A stretch of DNA of 64,000 nucleotides. Source: CAVYHJ01 sp963768165 [NCBI: uncultured bacterium]. Lineage in GTDB: Bacteria; UBP4; UBA4092. The notes under the pieces were generated by a model that was not told the DNA's origin, made no database searches, and saw only the letters and a list, made by a program, of their open reading frames with translations. This document shows positions 53,956 through 63,625 of the stretch, piece by piece (the stretch's first letter is position 1; every line of letters starts with the position of its first letter). The stretch lies in contig CAVYHJ010000013.1 of NCBI GenBank assembly GCA_963768165.1, positions 1 through 64,000 of the forward strand. The letters run 5' to 3'. The position numbers and the translations under genes are program-made.

Positions 53956-55341
53956 ATGAGTTGGATTGACGATTTAAAAAAGCTATTGAACGGGAAAGTG
54001 ATTACCGAGGAGTCCGCGTTAAATGAAGTGAGTTCGGATTTTGGCAGGATGATTACGCGGGTACCCAAAGCCGTGATTCGTCCCACCTCCAGTGAGGATA
54101 TTGCTAAAGTAATTCAATTTGCCAATCAGCATAAAATACCTGTCGCAACACGGGGAGAGGCGCATTCCCAGACGGGACAGTCTTTGAGCGAAGGGATTGT
54201 CATTTCGCTGACGTCCATGAATAAAGTCATTAATGTGGACACACAGAAAAAGTTGGTAACCGTGGAAACGGGAATTATCTGGCGGGATTTGGTGAATCAT
54301 TTGAAATCCTATAAATTGATTCCGCCGGTATTAACCAATAATCTGGGTGTGACAGTCGGCGGGACATTGTCTATGGCGGGATTGGGAATCGCTTCATTCC
54401 GATATGGCGCGCAGGGTGATAATGTCGTGGCAATGGAAGTGGTCACTGGGGATGGCAAAATTGTCCAATGTTCGCCTACAGAGAATGCGGAATTGTTTGA
54501 TAGTGTACGCTCGACCCTGGGTCAATTTGCCGTAATCACCAAAGCGACCTTGAAAGTCAGAGAACATCTCTCGAATATCCGGATGTATTATTTGCTCTAT
54601 GACAAACTTGCGGTGTTTATGAAAGACGCGGAAATCTTAATGCGCGACGAACGATTTGGTTACATCGAATCGTGGTGTGTGCCGTGTCCACAAGGATTCA
54701 AGAAAGTTGGCGGGCAAAAACAGGCGTTCGCGGAATGGTTTTTCCCCATGCATGTCTCGATTGAATATGATCCCGCCAATTCACCTAATGATAAAGAACT
54801 GTTAAAAGGTTTGAATTTTTACAAACACACCCATACGGAAGATTATGATATTTATGAATTTGCCAGTCGCTTGGAACCCTTATTTGAGTTATGGAAACGC
54901 ATGGGCTATTGGAAAAATACCCACCCTTGGATGGAATCCATATTGCCCTGGAACACGGCAGAAATGTATATCAATCAAGTCCTCGCAAACTTGCCCCCTC
55001 AATCTCTTGGCGGGGGACATATTCTGCTTTGGCCATCGAGCGGAAAGACATCGAGCATACCCTATTTCATGCGTCCCGCAGGAGAGTTTGTTATGGGTTT
55101 TGGCATATTACCCGGACTTCCTAAAGAATTTCTTGAGCAGGCATTGCCAAAATTACAAATGGCATCGGATGCCAGCATGATGATGGGTGGGAAACGCTAT
55201 CTCTCCGGAATTATACAATTTGACCAGCAGCGCTGGAAACAACATTACGGAGAACATTGGAACAAGATTCAGGAATTAAAACGAAAATATGACCCAAAAG
55301 GTATTTTAAATCCAGGATTTATTGAATACGAAAAATCATAA
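53956..55341 (+). CDS. FAD-linked oxidase (PCMH/VAO type, cytokinin dehydrogenase-like)
   Basis: 461 residues. The PCMH FAD-binding domain fills about 35-205: VIRPTSSEDIAKVIQFANQH, RGEAHSQTGQS with His70 at the place where related enzymes bind FAD covalently, and NNLGVTVGGTLSMAGLG. The C-terminal substrate region (HPWMESILPWNTAE, then FMRPAGEFVMGFGILPG) resembles cytokinin dehydrogenase-type oxidases, and the end YDPKGILNPGF is typical. Oxidises an alcohol or amine; substrate unknown. The next gene starts 11 bases downstream, so the two are likely co-transcribed. Confidence 0.88.
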   Translation: MSWIDDLKKLLNGKVITEESALNEVSSDFGRMITRVPKAVIRPTSSEDIAKVIQFANQHKIPVATRGEAHSQTGQSLSEGIVISLTSMNKVINVDTQKKLVTVETGIIWRDLVNHLKSYKLIPPVLTNNLGVTVGGTLSMAGLGIASFRYGAQGDNVVAMEVVTGDGKIVQCSPTENAELFDSVRSTLGQFAVITKATLKVREHLSNIRMYYLLYDKLAVFMKDAEILMRDERFGYIESWCVPCPQGFKKVGGQKQAFAEWFFPMHVSIEYDPANSPNDKELLKGLNFYKHTHTEDYDIYEFASRLEPLFELWKRMGYWKNTHPWMESILPWNTAEMYINQVLANLPPQSLGGGHILLWPSSGKTSSIPYFMRPAGEFVMGFGILPGLPKEFLEQALPKLQMASDASMMMGGKRYLSGIIQFDQQRWKQHYGEHWNKIQELKRKYDPKGILNPGFIEYEKS

Positions 55342-55352
55342 AGGAGTCTTAT

Positions 55353-56201
55353 ACGTTAAAAATAGGATTAGCAGATCATCATTTAAATAATTATCACAGC
55401 AATACGTTTCTACGATTAACGAATACGACCTTAGCGGGTGAGCAGGCGAAAATTTCTTTTGCCTGGGAATCGAATCCGACGGGTGATGATTGGTGCCAGA
55501 AGAATAATGTCAAGCGATGTGCGTCTTTGGAAGAGGTAGTGAAAGAGTCGGATGTCATCATGATCATGGCGCCGGATAGTATTGATTTTCATCCGGAGTT
55601 TTGCCAGAAAGTCCTTCCATTTAAGAAACCCACCTTGATTGATAAATTTTTGGCACTGACCTTGAAAGAATCAAGTGCCATTGTCAGTCTCGCCAAACAG
55701 ACTGGCACACCGATTATGTCCAGTTCGGCGTTGGCCTTTGCCGTGGAATTGGAACAATTGATGGATTCCGTGCCGAAAGAACCAACCGAAATGTATTCCC
55801 GTGGATTATCGAAATGGGCGGGATATGGTATCCATACCATCGCGCCGGTATTGCGGGTTATGGGCGCAAATTTTAAAAGATTGATAGATACAGGGACTCC
55901 TACAGCCCATACCGTTACTCTTGATTATGGCCAAAATCGTAACGCCGTAATAGAAGTCCGTCAGGCAGAAAATGAATGGGATGTTTTCCCCTGGCAATTT
56001 GGCATTCGTGCGGGAGATAAATATATTGGAGCTACGGTCAAAGATTTCGATGGATTTTATACCAATTTAATGCGGCAGGTTATCCATTTCTTCAAGACCG
56101 GCAACCCCAATTTCCCTATTGAATCCTCCTTGGCCGCCGTCCGCATTTTGGAAGACGCTGTCAAATCCCAACAAGCCGGCGGACAGTGGATTACATATTA
56201 A
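55353..56201 (+). CDS. Gfo/Idh/MocA-like protein with apparent ACG start
   Basis: 282 residues if translation starts at ACG 55353. AGGAG (55342-55346) lies six bases upstream, and the frame then reads LKIGLADHHLNNYHSNTFLR, the expected N-terminal strand-loop of this group, followed by KESDVIMIMAPDSIDFHPE and LPFKKPTLIDKFLA, matching the Gfo/Idh/MocA fold. A GTG-type start at 55527 would remove the first strand of the Rossmann domain. No ATG is available. It is the second gene after the FAD oxidase and probably an NAD(P)-dependent sugar-derivative oxidoreductase or a relative without activity: the usual GxGxxG and EKP motifs are altered (DKF). Confidence 0.72.
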   Translation, partial: TLKIGLADHHLNNYHSNTFLRLTNTTLAGEQAKISFAWESNPTGDDWCQKNNVKRCASLEEVVKESDVIMIMAPDSIDFHPEFCQKVLPFKKPTLIDKFLALTLKESSAIVSLAKQTGTPIMSSSALAFAVELEQLMDSVPKEPTEMYSRGLSKWAGYGIHTIAPVLRVMGANFKRLIDTGTPTAHTVTLDYGQNRNAVIEVRQAENEWDVFPWQFGIRAGDKYIGATVKDFDGFYTNLMRQVIHFFKTGNPNFPIESSLAAVRILEDAVKSQQAGGQWITY

Positions 56202-56226
56202 AGAGTTTCAAGTTCAGGGTTTAAAG

Positions 56227-57189
56227 TTAAGAAATCGAGGTTCCTTGAGATAGGGACTTGCTCTTCCGTTGAATTCGGCTTTCCACATAATCAGCTATTT
56301 GAGGTAATATGTCTCCTCTAAAATTCAAACGAGATAAATGTTGTTTGGTACATTGGATAAGTTCATCCAATTTCCGTTTGGCGTTATCCTTTCCCATGAT
56401 GGAGACAAAATTTACTTCCGGGTGAACGGTAGATGGGACTTCTCCCGTTTCGATAGTATCCAGAATATCATCGGTAATCTGATATGCCAATCCCAAATCA
56501 GCGGCATAACGCACGATAGTATCCACTTCTGTTGGATTGGCCTGCGCAAGTAACGCCCCCGCGCGCGCGGCATATTCAAACAAAGCGGCGGTCTTATGTT
56601 GATGAATATACATCAACGTCTCATAATCAATTACTTTCCCGCGGGATTGGATATCCATGGTTTGACCGCCAATCATTCCTTTGGTTCCCACGGTTTGGGC
56701 CAGGTGACGGATTAGCTCAATTCCCAATTCCCCGGGTACTTCCCGTGCGAGGAGTTCAAACGCATAGGTCAATAATGCATCGGCTGCCAGCATGGCAATG
56801 GCTTCTCCAAATACGATATGGTTGGTCGGTTTTTCATGTCGTATGGCCGCATTATCCATGCAGGGAAAATCGTCGAGAATCAAAGAACTGGTATGTACGA
56901 TTTCAATGGCACAAGCGGTGGCGCAAACCACCTTCTTAAATTTTTCCTCTTTTTTTGTAGGATTCCAGCGCGCTGAAATCCTACCGTCTGCAGAGGGGGA
57001 CTGGGGGTGGTGTAAAGAATCATAGACCGCATACATCAATACCGGACGGATACGTTTTCCTTTGGAAAATAGGGAATAATTCATGGATTTCCAAAGAGAC
57101 GGGACTTCCTTTTCTACTTTAGGCAGACAGGATTTCAACCCTTGATCTATTTCTCTCCGTTTTATTTTTAAATATTGTTTAAGTGTCAT
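56227..57189 (-). CDS. ispA: Polyprenyl (farnesyl/geranylgeranyl) diphosphate synthase
   Basis: 320 residues. First aspartate-rich motif LDDFPCMD (Asp106, 107, 112) with the two-residue insertion of short-chain bacterial enzymes; second motif DDILD (YQITDDILDTIE). FSKGKRIRPVL, GGQTMDIQ and HKTAALFEYA are also conserved. Condenses isopentenyl diphosphate with allylic diphosphates to C15 or C20. Residues about 58-84 are an unusual insertion (SADGRISARWNPTKKEE) encoded by a palindromic repeat. It lies three bases after the aminotransferase gene, probably one transcript. Exact chain length cannot be told. Confidence 0.9.
   Translation of the reverse strand: MTLKQYLKIKRREIDQGLKSCLPKVEKEVPSLWKSMNYSLFSKGKRIRPVLMYAVYDSLHHPQSPSADGRISARWNPTKKEEKFKKVVCATACAIEIVHTSSLILDDFPCMDNAAIRHEKPTNHIVFGEAIAMLAADALLTYAFELLAREVPGELGIELIRHLAQTVGTKGMIGGQTMDIQSRGKVIDYETLMYIHQHKTAALFEYAARAGALLAQANPTEVDTIVRYAADLGLAYQITDDILDTIETGEVPSTVHPEVNFVSIMGKDNAKRKLDELIQCTKQHLSRLNFRGDILPQIADYVESRIQRKSKSLSQGTSIS
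56957..56984. repeat. 28-bp palindrome inserted in frame in the prenyl synthase gene
   Basis: GTAGGATTCCAGCG followed by CGCTGAAATCCTAC: two 14-base arms with one mismatch. It encodes residues inside a surface insertion absent from typical family members, next to a C-rich stretch (AGAGGGGGACTGGGGG on plus). It resembles palindromic elements that insert into genes in frame, as known in Rickettsia. Confidence 0.65.
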
Positions 57190-57192
57190 TCT

Positions 57193-58386
57193 TTATGATT
57201 TGGTCAAAGCGTCTTTCATCCGCTGAATTCCTTTTTCGATATTCTCCATCGAAGTGGCATAGGAGATTCGGATGAAGGGGTCGGTGCCAAATGCTGAACC
57301 GGGAACAACGGCAATATGTGCTTTCTCCAAAAGGTACGCACATAACTCCACGGAGTTGGAAACTTTTTTCCCGTCAAAGGTTTTGCCATAATAGGCGCTG
57401 ATATTCGGAAACACATAAAACGCGCCTTTGGGAACACGGCAGGTGACACCGGGAATTCCTATAAGCAATTCGATAATTCTTTTTCGCCGTCTATCAAATT
57501 CGGCGTGCATTTTCTTGAGCGGTTCCGCACTGGGACCTTGTAACGCTTCAATCCCGCCTTTCTGCACAAAGGAAGTTGGATTGGAGGTTGTATGGCTTTG
57601 AATTTCCGACATGGCAGAAATGGCTTCTTTGGGTCCGGCGCAATAACCCAACCGCCAACCCGTCATCGAATAACTCTTGGAAAAAGTAAAACAGGAAATG
57701 GTTAAGTCATATATTTCTTTTCCGAAACTTGCCATACCGACATGTTCTTCCCCGTCATACACCAAATCTTCATAACACTCATCGGAACAAACGATAATCT
57801 TTTTCTCCACACAAATATCCGCAATCGCTTTCAATTCTTTTTTCGTATAGATACAACCCGTCGGGTTGGAAGGGCTATTCATAATCAGTATTTTGGTTTT
57901 TGGGGTAATGGCTTTTCTAAATTCTTCCGGTGTCATTTTGAAATCATTTTCTTCTTTGGTTTGCACAAAGACATTGGTCCCTTCCGCCAGTTTGACCATT
58001 TCAGGATAACTGACCCAATACGGTGCCGGAATAATGACTTCGTCGCCTTTGTCAATCAACGCCAGCATGATGTTATACAACGAATGTTTTCCGCCGCAGG
58101 AGGCGATAATTTGATTGGGTGCATATTCCAACCCATTACGCCTTTTCAATTTCTCGGACAGGGCTTTTTTCAATTCGGGTGTCCCTGCCGCCGCGGTATA
58201 CTTGGTGACGCCCGCTTGAATCGCTTTAATCCCCGCTTGTTTGATATGTTCCGGTGTATCAAAATCCGGTTCTCCAACACCGAAATCAATGACATCTACG
58301 CCTTGATCTTTCAATTGTTTTGCTTTGGCGGAAATAGCCAACGTCGGTGAGGCTTCTATTAAGGTGGTACGATGAGCTAATTTCAT
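57193..58386 (-). CDS. aspC: Class I/II aminotransferase (aspartate aminotransferase type)
   Basis: 397 residues, fold-type I PLP enzyme. Asn174 in SPSNPTGCIY, Asp202 and Tyr205 in SDECYEDL, the PLP-binding Lys237 in TFSKSYSMTGWRLGY, and Arg near the C-terminus (FIRISYAT). This is the aspartate aminotransferase subgroup Ib pattern. Transfers amino groups between aspartate and 2-oxoglutarate; related substrates are possible. GGGGGAAG precedes the ATG at 58386. First gene of the two-gene unit with the prenyl synthase. Confidence 0.92.
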   Translation of the reverse strand: MKLAHRTTLIEASPTLAISAKAKQLKDQGVDVIDFGVGEPDFDTPEHIKQAGIKAIQAGVTKYTAAAGTPELKKALSEKLKRRNGLEYAPNQIIASCGGKHSLYNIMLALIDKGDEVIIPAPYWVSYPEMVKLAEGTNVFVQTKEENDFKMTPEEFRKAITPKTKILIMNSPSNPTGCIYTKKELKAIADICVEKKIIVCSDECYEDLVYDGEEHVGMASFGKEIYDLTISCFTFSKSYSMTGWRLGYCAGPKEAISAMSEIQSHTTSNPTSFVQKGGIEALQGPSAEPLKKMHAEFDRRRKRIIELLIGIPGVTCRVPKGAFYVFPNISAYYGKTFDGKKVSNSVELCAYLLEKAHIAVVPGSAFGTDPFIRISYATSMENIEKGIQRMKDALTKS

Positions 58387-58522
58387 GATAACTTCCCCCT
58401 TTTATGAATTTATAATATTTGAATTATTATATCGGATGTAACAAAGTGTTACAAATGGAATTTATCTCTCTAAAATTTTGATAGTCAAATTAAAATAATG
58501 GTGCTATATTTTAATATCTATA

Positions 58523-61500
58523 ATGAGCAAGTGCATGAGCGAACATGCCCGGCTTTCGATATGGATTTATATCATTAACCGGTATATAAAAATCATGTTT
58601 TTTAAAAAACTTATTTTCCTATTCATTACAACGTTTTTCTTAGTAGTGACCGGTGTGTTCTCACAGCCGGTTCATACCATGCGACCGCCGATTCATGTTA
58701 TCCATCCTCTTCAACCACTTTCCCCGTTAGCGAGTCCTGCCGGATTTTCTCCCAGTCAAATTCGCGCGGCATACAACTTGCCCACCACCGGCGGCACGGG
58801 CACCATCGCTATTATTGATGCCTACGATGACACCAGCGCGCAAAATGATTTCAATGTATTCTCCCAGCAATTTGGTTTGTTGACCGCAACCACCACTAAT
58901 TTTGAAATCCATAAGATGAGTTCCACCATTGCCTTGGCGACTACCGACAATTGGGCATTGGAAATATCCCTGGATATTGAATGGTCGCACGCCATTGCTC
59001 CCAATGCAAAAATCCTTTTGGTGGAAGCTGTCTCACCATCGGATACAGATTTGCTTTCCGCGGTGCAGTATGCCGCCGGGCGCTCTGATGTCGTAGCCGT
59101 TTCCATGAGTTGGGGTGGAAATGAATTTAGTGGTTCAAACACATACGATTCCTATTTTACAAGTACTCATGGTGTGAATTTCTTTGCATCCTCGGGGGAT
59201 AGCGGGACAGGAGTCGAATGGCCCGCCGTCTCCGTTAACGTGACAGGTGTCGGAGGAACACAATTAACTCTCTCTGCTCAAACCACTGTTACTTCGGAAG
59301 TCGCATGGAGCGGGAGCGGCGGCGGGTTAAGTAAATATGTCTCCGAACCCAGTTATCAAAGTACGTACGGTGTTCCTTCTGCCAATGGGTTCCGCGCGGT
59401 TCCTGATGTATCTTATAATGGGTCCAGTAATTCTCTCTATGCTGTTTATGATAGTTTGGGTGAAAGTGGATGGATTGAGGTTTATGGAACCAGTGCGGGT
59501 TCTCCTCAATGGGCTGCGATTCGTGCCTTGGGCGGTAGTTTGGTGAATAATACCACTTTTTATTCCATAGCCGCCATCCATTCCGACTATACGACCGATT
59601 TTCGAGATATTACCAGCGGCAGTAATGGAGGTAGTGGTTTTTATACCAAAGCGACAACGGGATATGATTATGTTACCGGATTAGGCAGTCCATTAACGGA
59701 TAATTTTAGTGCTGTGCCATTAGCTAACTTTGTCGGCACACCTACCACAGGCAATGGACCTTATACTGTGAATTTTACGGACAGCACACTGTTTTATCCA
59801 ACCGGATGGAACTGGACTTTTGGAGACGGGTCAACAAGTACTTCCGAAAATCCTTCCCATACCTATTCGGCGGTGACTTCACCTACCTATTATACAGTTC
59901 AGTTGATTGCCACCAATTCCTATGGCACCAGTACGTTAATTAGAACCAATTATATTTTCGTGACTGAACCTTTACCAACCCCCGGATTCTATGGGACACC
60001 CAGTAGTGGCACTTCTCCCTTAACTGTGAATTTTGCGGATACCTCGGGTAACAGTCCCACTGCCTGGTTATGGCAATTTGGCGATGGGAGTACCAGTAAC
60101 ATTCAAAACCCTTCGCATACTTATACATCATCTAGTTCGGCAACTTATAGTGTGACTTTGATTGTCAGCAATTCTTTTGGGACAACAACCAGTATCAAGA
60201 GCAATTATATTAAAATTACTCCTCCTCCCGTTGCCGGATTCTTTGGTACACCGACCAGTGGTGCTTCCCCACTAACCGTGAATTTCACCGACACTTCTGC
60301 CAATAATCCTACCGGCTGGCAGTGGAATTTTGGAGATGGTAGTACCAGCACGGTGCAAAATCCCCCGCATACGTATGTTTCCTCAACGGTCGCCACCTAT
60401 ACTGTCAGGCTCATTGTGACCAATTCACTGGGAACAAGTACCAGTACCCTGACCAATTATATTAAAGTATCCCCTCCACCTATCGCGGGATTCTTCGGTT
60501 CTCCCACCAGTGGAATATCTCCATTGACTGTAAACTTTACTGACACCTCAGCAAATATTCCGACAGCATGGGCTTGGAGTTTTGGTGATGGTAGTATCTC
60601 TAATATTCAATATCCTTCTCATCAATACACAGTATCCACTTCCGCGTCATTCACGGTCACTTTGATCGCCAGCAATTCTTTTGGAGCGAATACCGCTGTC
60701 TACGCAAACTATATTCAAGTAACTCCTCCGCCTCCAATCGCGCAATTCTATGGTTTTCCAACAAGCGGGACTTCTCCATTGATCGTGAATTTCACTGATA
60801 CCTCGCTAAATAATCCCACATCCTGGTCTTGGAATTTTGGCGATGGGAGCACTGCCAGTATACAAAACCCGGTGCATACTTATGGAATCGTCAGTTCTCC
60901 AACATCCTATGCAGTACAACTCATTGTAAGCAATAGTTTCGGGACCAGTACCTTAATTAACTCAAATTATGTTACTGTCCTGCCTCCTCCTCCGTTTGCC
61001 GGATTCTTTGGAACTCCCACCAGCGGATACGGCGTGCTGACGGTGAACTTTACAGATACCACTGCCAATTATCCCACAGGATGGATTTGGAGTTACGGAG
61101 ATGGCGCGAGTACTACCATTCAGAACCCCCAGCACATTTATAGTGCTGTCACAACTTCGGTTTCTTATACGGTTCAATTAATCGCTACGAATTCTTATGG
61201 GACTACAACATCCGTTCGCACTAATTATATTTTTGTGACGGAACCTCCTCCCACCGCCGGATTTAGTTTTAGTCCTTTAAATGGATTTGGTCCTTTGACG
61301 GTTAACTTCGTGGATACCTCTGCCAATAATCCCACGTCATGGAATTGGAATTTCGGGGATGGCGCGGTTACAACCATTCAAAATCCATCGCATATTTATG
61401 GAACTGTCTCTACGCCAACTTCGTTTACAATTCGTTTCATTGTTTCCAATGCGTTTGGCACCGGCACTTCCACCCAAACGATTCCCGTTACGGAACCTTC

Positions 61501-63334
61501 ACCTGCTGCCGGATTTAGCGGAACACCAACCGGTGGCAACGGACCTTTAACAGTTAACTTTACCGATACCTCAATCAATTACTACGGCTCTGCGACAAGT
61601 TGGAATTGGAATTTTGGAGATGGGAGTACCAGCAATTCACAAAATCCTTCTCACCAATATGGTGTCGTTGGCGCGTCAACAGTATATACCGTGCGATTGA
61701 TTGTCAGCACCAATTTCGGTACCGGCACGGCAACACAAACCAATTATATTTCAGTCACTGAACCGTCTCCCAGTGCCGGTTTTAGTGCCTCCTCGACAAG
61801 TGGATATGGTCCATTGAATGTGAATTTCACGGATACTTCCGCCAACCTGTTTGGCTCATCAACCGCCTGGTCTTGGGATTTTGGCGACGGGGTTTCTACC
61901 ACTGCGCGTAATCCCCAACATACCTATAGCGTCGTCAATATAGCAACGACTTATTCCGTGCGTTTGATTGTATCTACCAATTTTGGTGTAAGTACATCGA
62001 ATCAGATGATTTCTGTGACAGAGCCAGCCCCGAGTGCCGGATTTAGCGGGAGTCCCACCAGCGGTACCGGACCTTTGACTGTAAACTTTACAGATACCTC
62101 TGCCAATTTATTTGGAGCATCCACAGTATACGCTTGGAATTTTGGTGACGGGAGTACCGGTAATGTACGAAATCCATCCCACACCTACGCAACCGTATCT
62201 TCACCGACCAGTTATGCCGTTCAACTTATTGTTACAACGAATTTTGGTATTAGCACATCTTTTATTCCAAATTATATCACTGTTGCTCAATTACCACCCA
62301 CGGCCGAGTTTTCCGCAAGTCCCTTGAGCGGTTATGGACCCTTGACTGTTAATTTCACAGATACTTCGGGGTTTAGTCCGACAGCTTGGGCATGGGATTT
62401 TGGCGACGGGAATACCGATAACACCCAAAATCCGCAGCATATCTATGGGACGGTTACAGCCCCTACAACCTATTCCGTGCGGTTAATTGCCAGCAATACC
62501 TTTGGTTCTAGTACAGTGACTAAAAATAATTTTGTGTCCGTAAGTGAACCCGCGCCATCCATACCAAACCTGCTATCCCCTGCGGATTCTTCCGCATTAT
62601 ACCGGATTTCGGTTTTATTCTCTTGGACTACCTCCACGGATATTGTGAATAGCTCTATGAACTATTCTGTCCAAATGGCACGGGATACGGGTTTTGTTTC
62701 TATCGTGACCACCCTTTCTAATCTGACAGTTACCAATCCAACGATTACTGGACTTCCTCCCGGACCTTTGAATTGGCACGTTCAAGCAACGAGTGTTTTT
62801 GGCACCAGTGGTTATTCTTCCACTCAACTGGTAATACTCTTTGATACGAGTGACCGTCAACCGGTGACTTCATCACAGACTGCCGCCAACTTCTTTATTG
62901 GAGATACAACGGGTGTGTATTTACCGGTCTTGATGATATTCAATACCATCAGTCCGGATACCATTTCGATTACAACTTTCGATACAACAGCACAGGGGTT
63001 GCCGCCGGGACACTTTATCTCGCGGTATTGGTTAATCAATCGAGTAGGAAATGGTCCAATGAATATTAATTTAACCTTCTCCTATACTTCAGCGGATTTT
63101 GCGGCGAGTGGGCTGAGTTTGGAAAGTTCACTGTATGCCGTGCGGGATTCCACAGGTCCGGGTGGATGGTCTTCCGTTACCACAGGTATCACCGTTGATA
63201 CGGTGAATCATAGGTTAACGGTGACCGGCATTAACCAGTTCTCAGGTGGTTGGACTTTGGGGAATTTAAATGCTGTTCCAATTAATGATTGGTGGAAATA
63301 TACCCAGGATATGGATATCCCTCGCCAACCCTAA
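58523..63334 (+). CDS. Secreted sedolisin (S53) protease with eleven PKD repeats
   Basis: Up to 1603 residues; ATG at 58595 (residue 25, MFFKKLIFLFIT) would place the signal peptide at the N-terminus and may be the true start; neither start has a clear ribosome-binding site. The S53 domain covers about 73-400: Glu147 and Asp151 (ALEISLDIEW), oxyanion Asp226 (SSGDSGTG), Ser324 (YGTSAGSPQW), and a calcium-site end (ITSGSNGGS, YDYVTGLGSPL). The usual prodomain of about 170-200 residues is missing; only about 25 residues lie between signal and enzyme. PKD repeats follow, then an FN3-like domain (PSIPNLLSPADSS) and a C-terminal domain ending VPINDWWKYTQDMDIPRQP. Likely an extracellular, surface-bound peptidase. 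Confidence 0.9.
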   Translation: MSKCMSEHARLSIWIYIINRYIKIMFFKKLIFLFITTFFLVVTGVFSQPVHTMRPPIHVIHPLQPLSPLASPAGFSPSQIRAAYNLPTTGGTGTIAIIDAYDDTSAQNDFNVFSQQFGLLTATTTNFEIHKMSSTIALATTDNWALEISLDIEWSHAIAPNAKILLVEAVSPSDTDLLSAVQYAAGRSDVVAVSMSWGGNEFSGSNTYDSYFTSTHGVNFFASSGDSGTGVEWPAVSVNVTGVGGTQLTLSAQTTVTSEVAWSGSGGGLSKYVSEPSYQSTYGVPSANGFRAVPDVSYNGSSNSLYAVYDSLGESGWIEVYGTSAGSPQWAAIRALGGSLVNNTTFYSIAAIHSDYTTDFRDITSGSNGGSGFYTKATTGYDYVTGLGSPLTDNFSAVPLANFVGTPTTGNGPYTVNFTDSTLFYPTGWNWTFGDGSTSTSENPSHTYSAVTSPTYYTVQLIATNSYGTSTLIRTNYIFVTEPLPTPGFYGTPSSGTSPLTVNFADTSGNSPTAWLWQFGDGSTSNIQNPSHTYTSSSSATYSVTLIVSNSFGTTTSIKSNYIKITPPPVAGFFGTPTSGASPLTVNFTDTSANNPTGWQWNFGDGSTSTVQNPPHTYVSSTVATYTVRLIVTNSLGTSTSTLTNYIKVSPPPIAGFFGSPTSGISPLTVNFTDTSANIPTAWAWSFGDGSISNIQYPSHQYTVSTSASFTVTLIASNSFGANTAVYANYIQVTPPPPIAQFYGFPTSGTSPLIVNFTDTSLNNPTSWSWNFGDGSTASIQNPVHTYGIVSSPTSYAVQLIVSNSFGTSTLINSNYVTVLPPPPFAGFFGTPTSGYGVLTVNFTDTTANYPTGWIWSYGDGASTTIQNPQHIYSAVTTSVSYTVQLIATNSYGTTTSVRTNYIFVTEPPPTAGFSFSPLNGFGPLTVNFVDTSANNPTSWNWNFGDGAVTTIQNPSHIYGTVSTPTSFTIRFIVSNAFGTGTSTQTIPVTEPSPAAGFSGTPTGGNGPLTVNFTDTSINYYGSATSWNWNFGDGSTSNSQNPSHQYGVVGASTVYTVRLIVSTNFGTGTATQTNYISVTEPSPSAGFSASSTSGYGPLNVNFTDTSANLFGSSTAWSWDFGDGVSTTARNPQHTYSVVNIATTYSVRLIVSTNFGVSTSNQMISVTEPAPSAGFSGSPTSGTGPLTVNFTDTSANLFGASTVYAWNFGDGSTGNVRNPSHTYATVSSPTSYAVQLIVTTNFGISTSFIPNYITVAQLPPTAEFSASPLSGYGPLTVNFTDTSGFSPTAWAWDFGDGNTDNTQNPQHIYGTVTAPTTYSVRLIASNTFGSSTVTKNNFVSVSEPAPSIPNLLSPADSSALYRISVLFSWTTSTDIVNSSMNYSVQMARDTGFVSIVTTLSNLTVTNPTITGLPPGPLNWHVQATSVFGTSGYSSTQLVILFDTSDRQPVTSSQTAANFFIGDTTGVYLPVLMIFNTISPDTISITTFDTTAQGLPPGHFISRYWLINRVGNGPMNINLTFSYTSADFAASGLSLESSLYAVRDSTGPGGWSSVTTGITVDTVNHRLTVTGINQFSGGWTLGNLNAVPINDWWKYTQDMDIPRQP
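59722..62550 (+). repeat. Eleven tandem PKD-domain repeats
   Basis: Eleven copies of an 80-88-residue unit with PLTVNFTDTS, WxWxFGDGST, QNPSHTY and NYIxVTEP. Units 8-10 share a short insert (NYYGSATSW, NLFGSSTAW, NLFGASTVY). Neighbouring units are the most alike, as expected from internal tandem duplication. Confidence 0.85.
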
Positions 63335-63625
63335 CCTCTTAATCAACCGAACCCTCATTAACTCAATAATCAAAATAGTTTTGTACAACTGTACAAAACA
63401 TCTTCTACGAGTACATCTAAAGTGTATTGCAAGCGGAATTGAAATTCTTAATTCCGCTTCCAAACCGTTTCAAGATTGGATTTTATGGTAACTTTAATAA
63501 AATGAGGTGTCTAGATAGTTATCTTACAATTTATGAGTTTCAAAGTCGCCATTGGCGAATTTGATATCCCCTTTAAAATCAATTATGTATTTTTGCAGTG
63601 GGTACTTCATTAATGGGTCAACGTA

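Noticed and set aside
57742-58350. Long plus-strand open frame opposite the aminotransferase gene
   Set aside because: Antisense to a complete PLP enzyme, no ribosome-binding site, F/R-rich shadow composition.
59722-62550. Regular tandem repeats that might suggest a CRISPR array
   Set aside because: The period is about 250 bases and the repeats encode PKD domains in one long frame.
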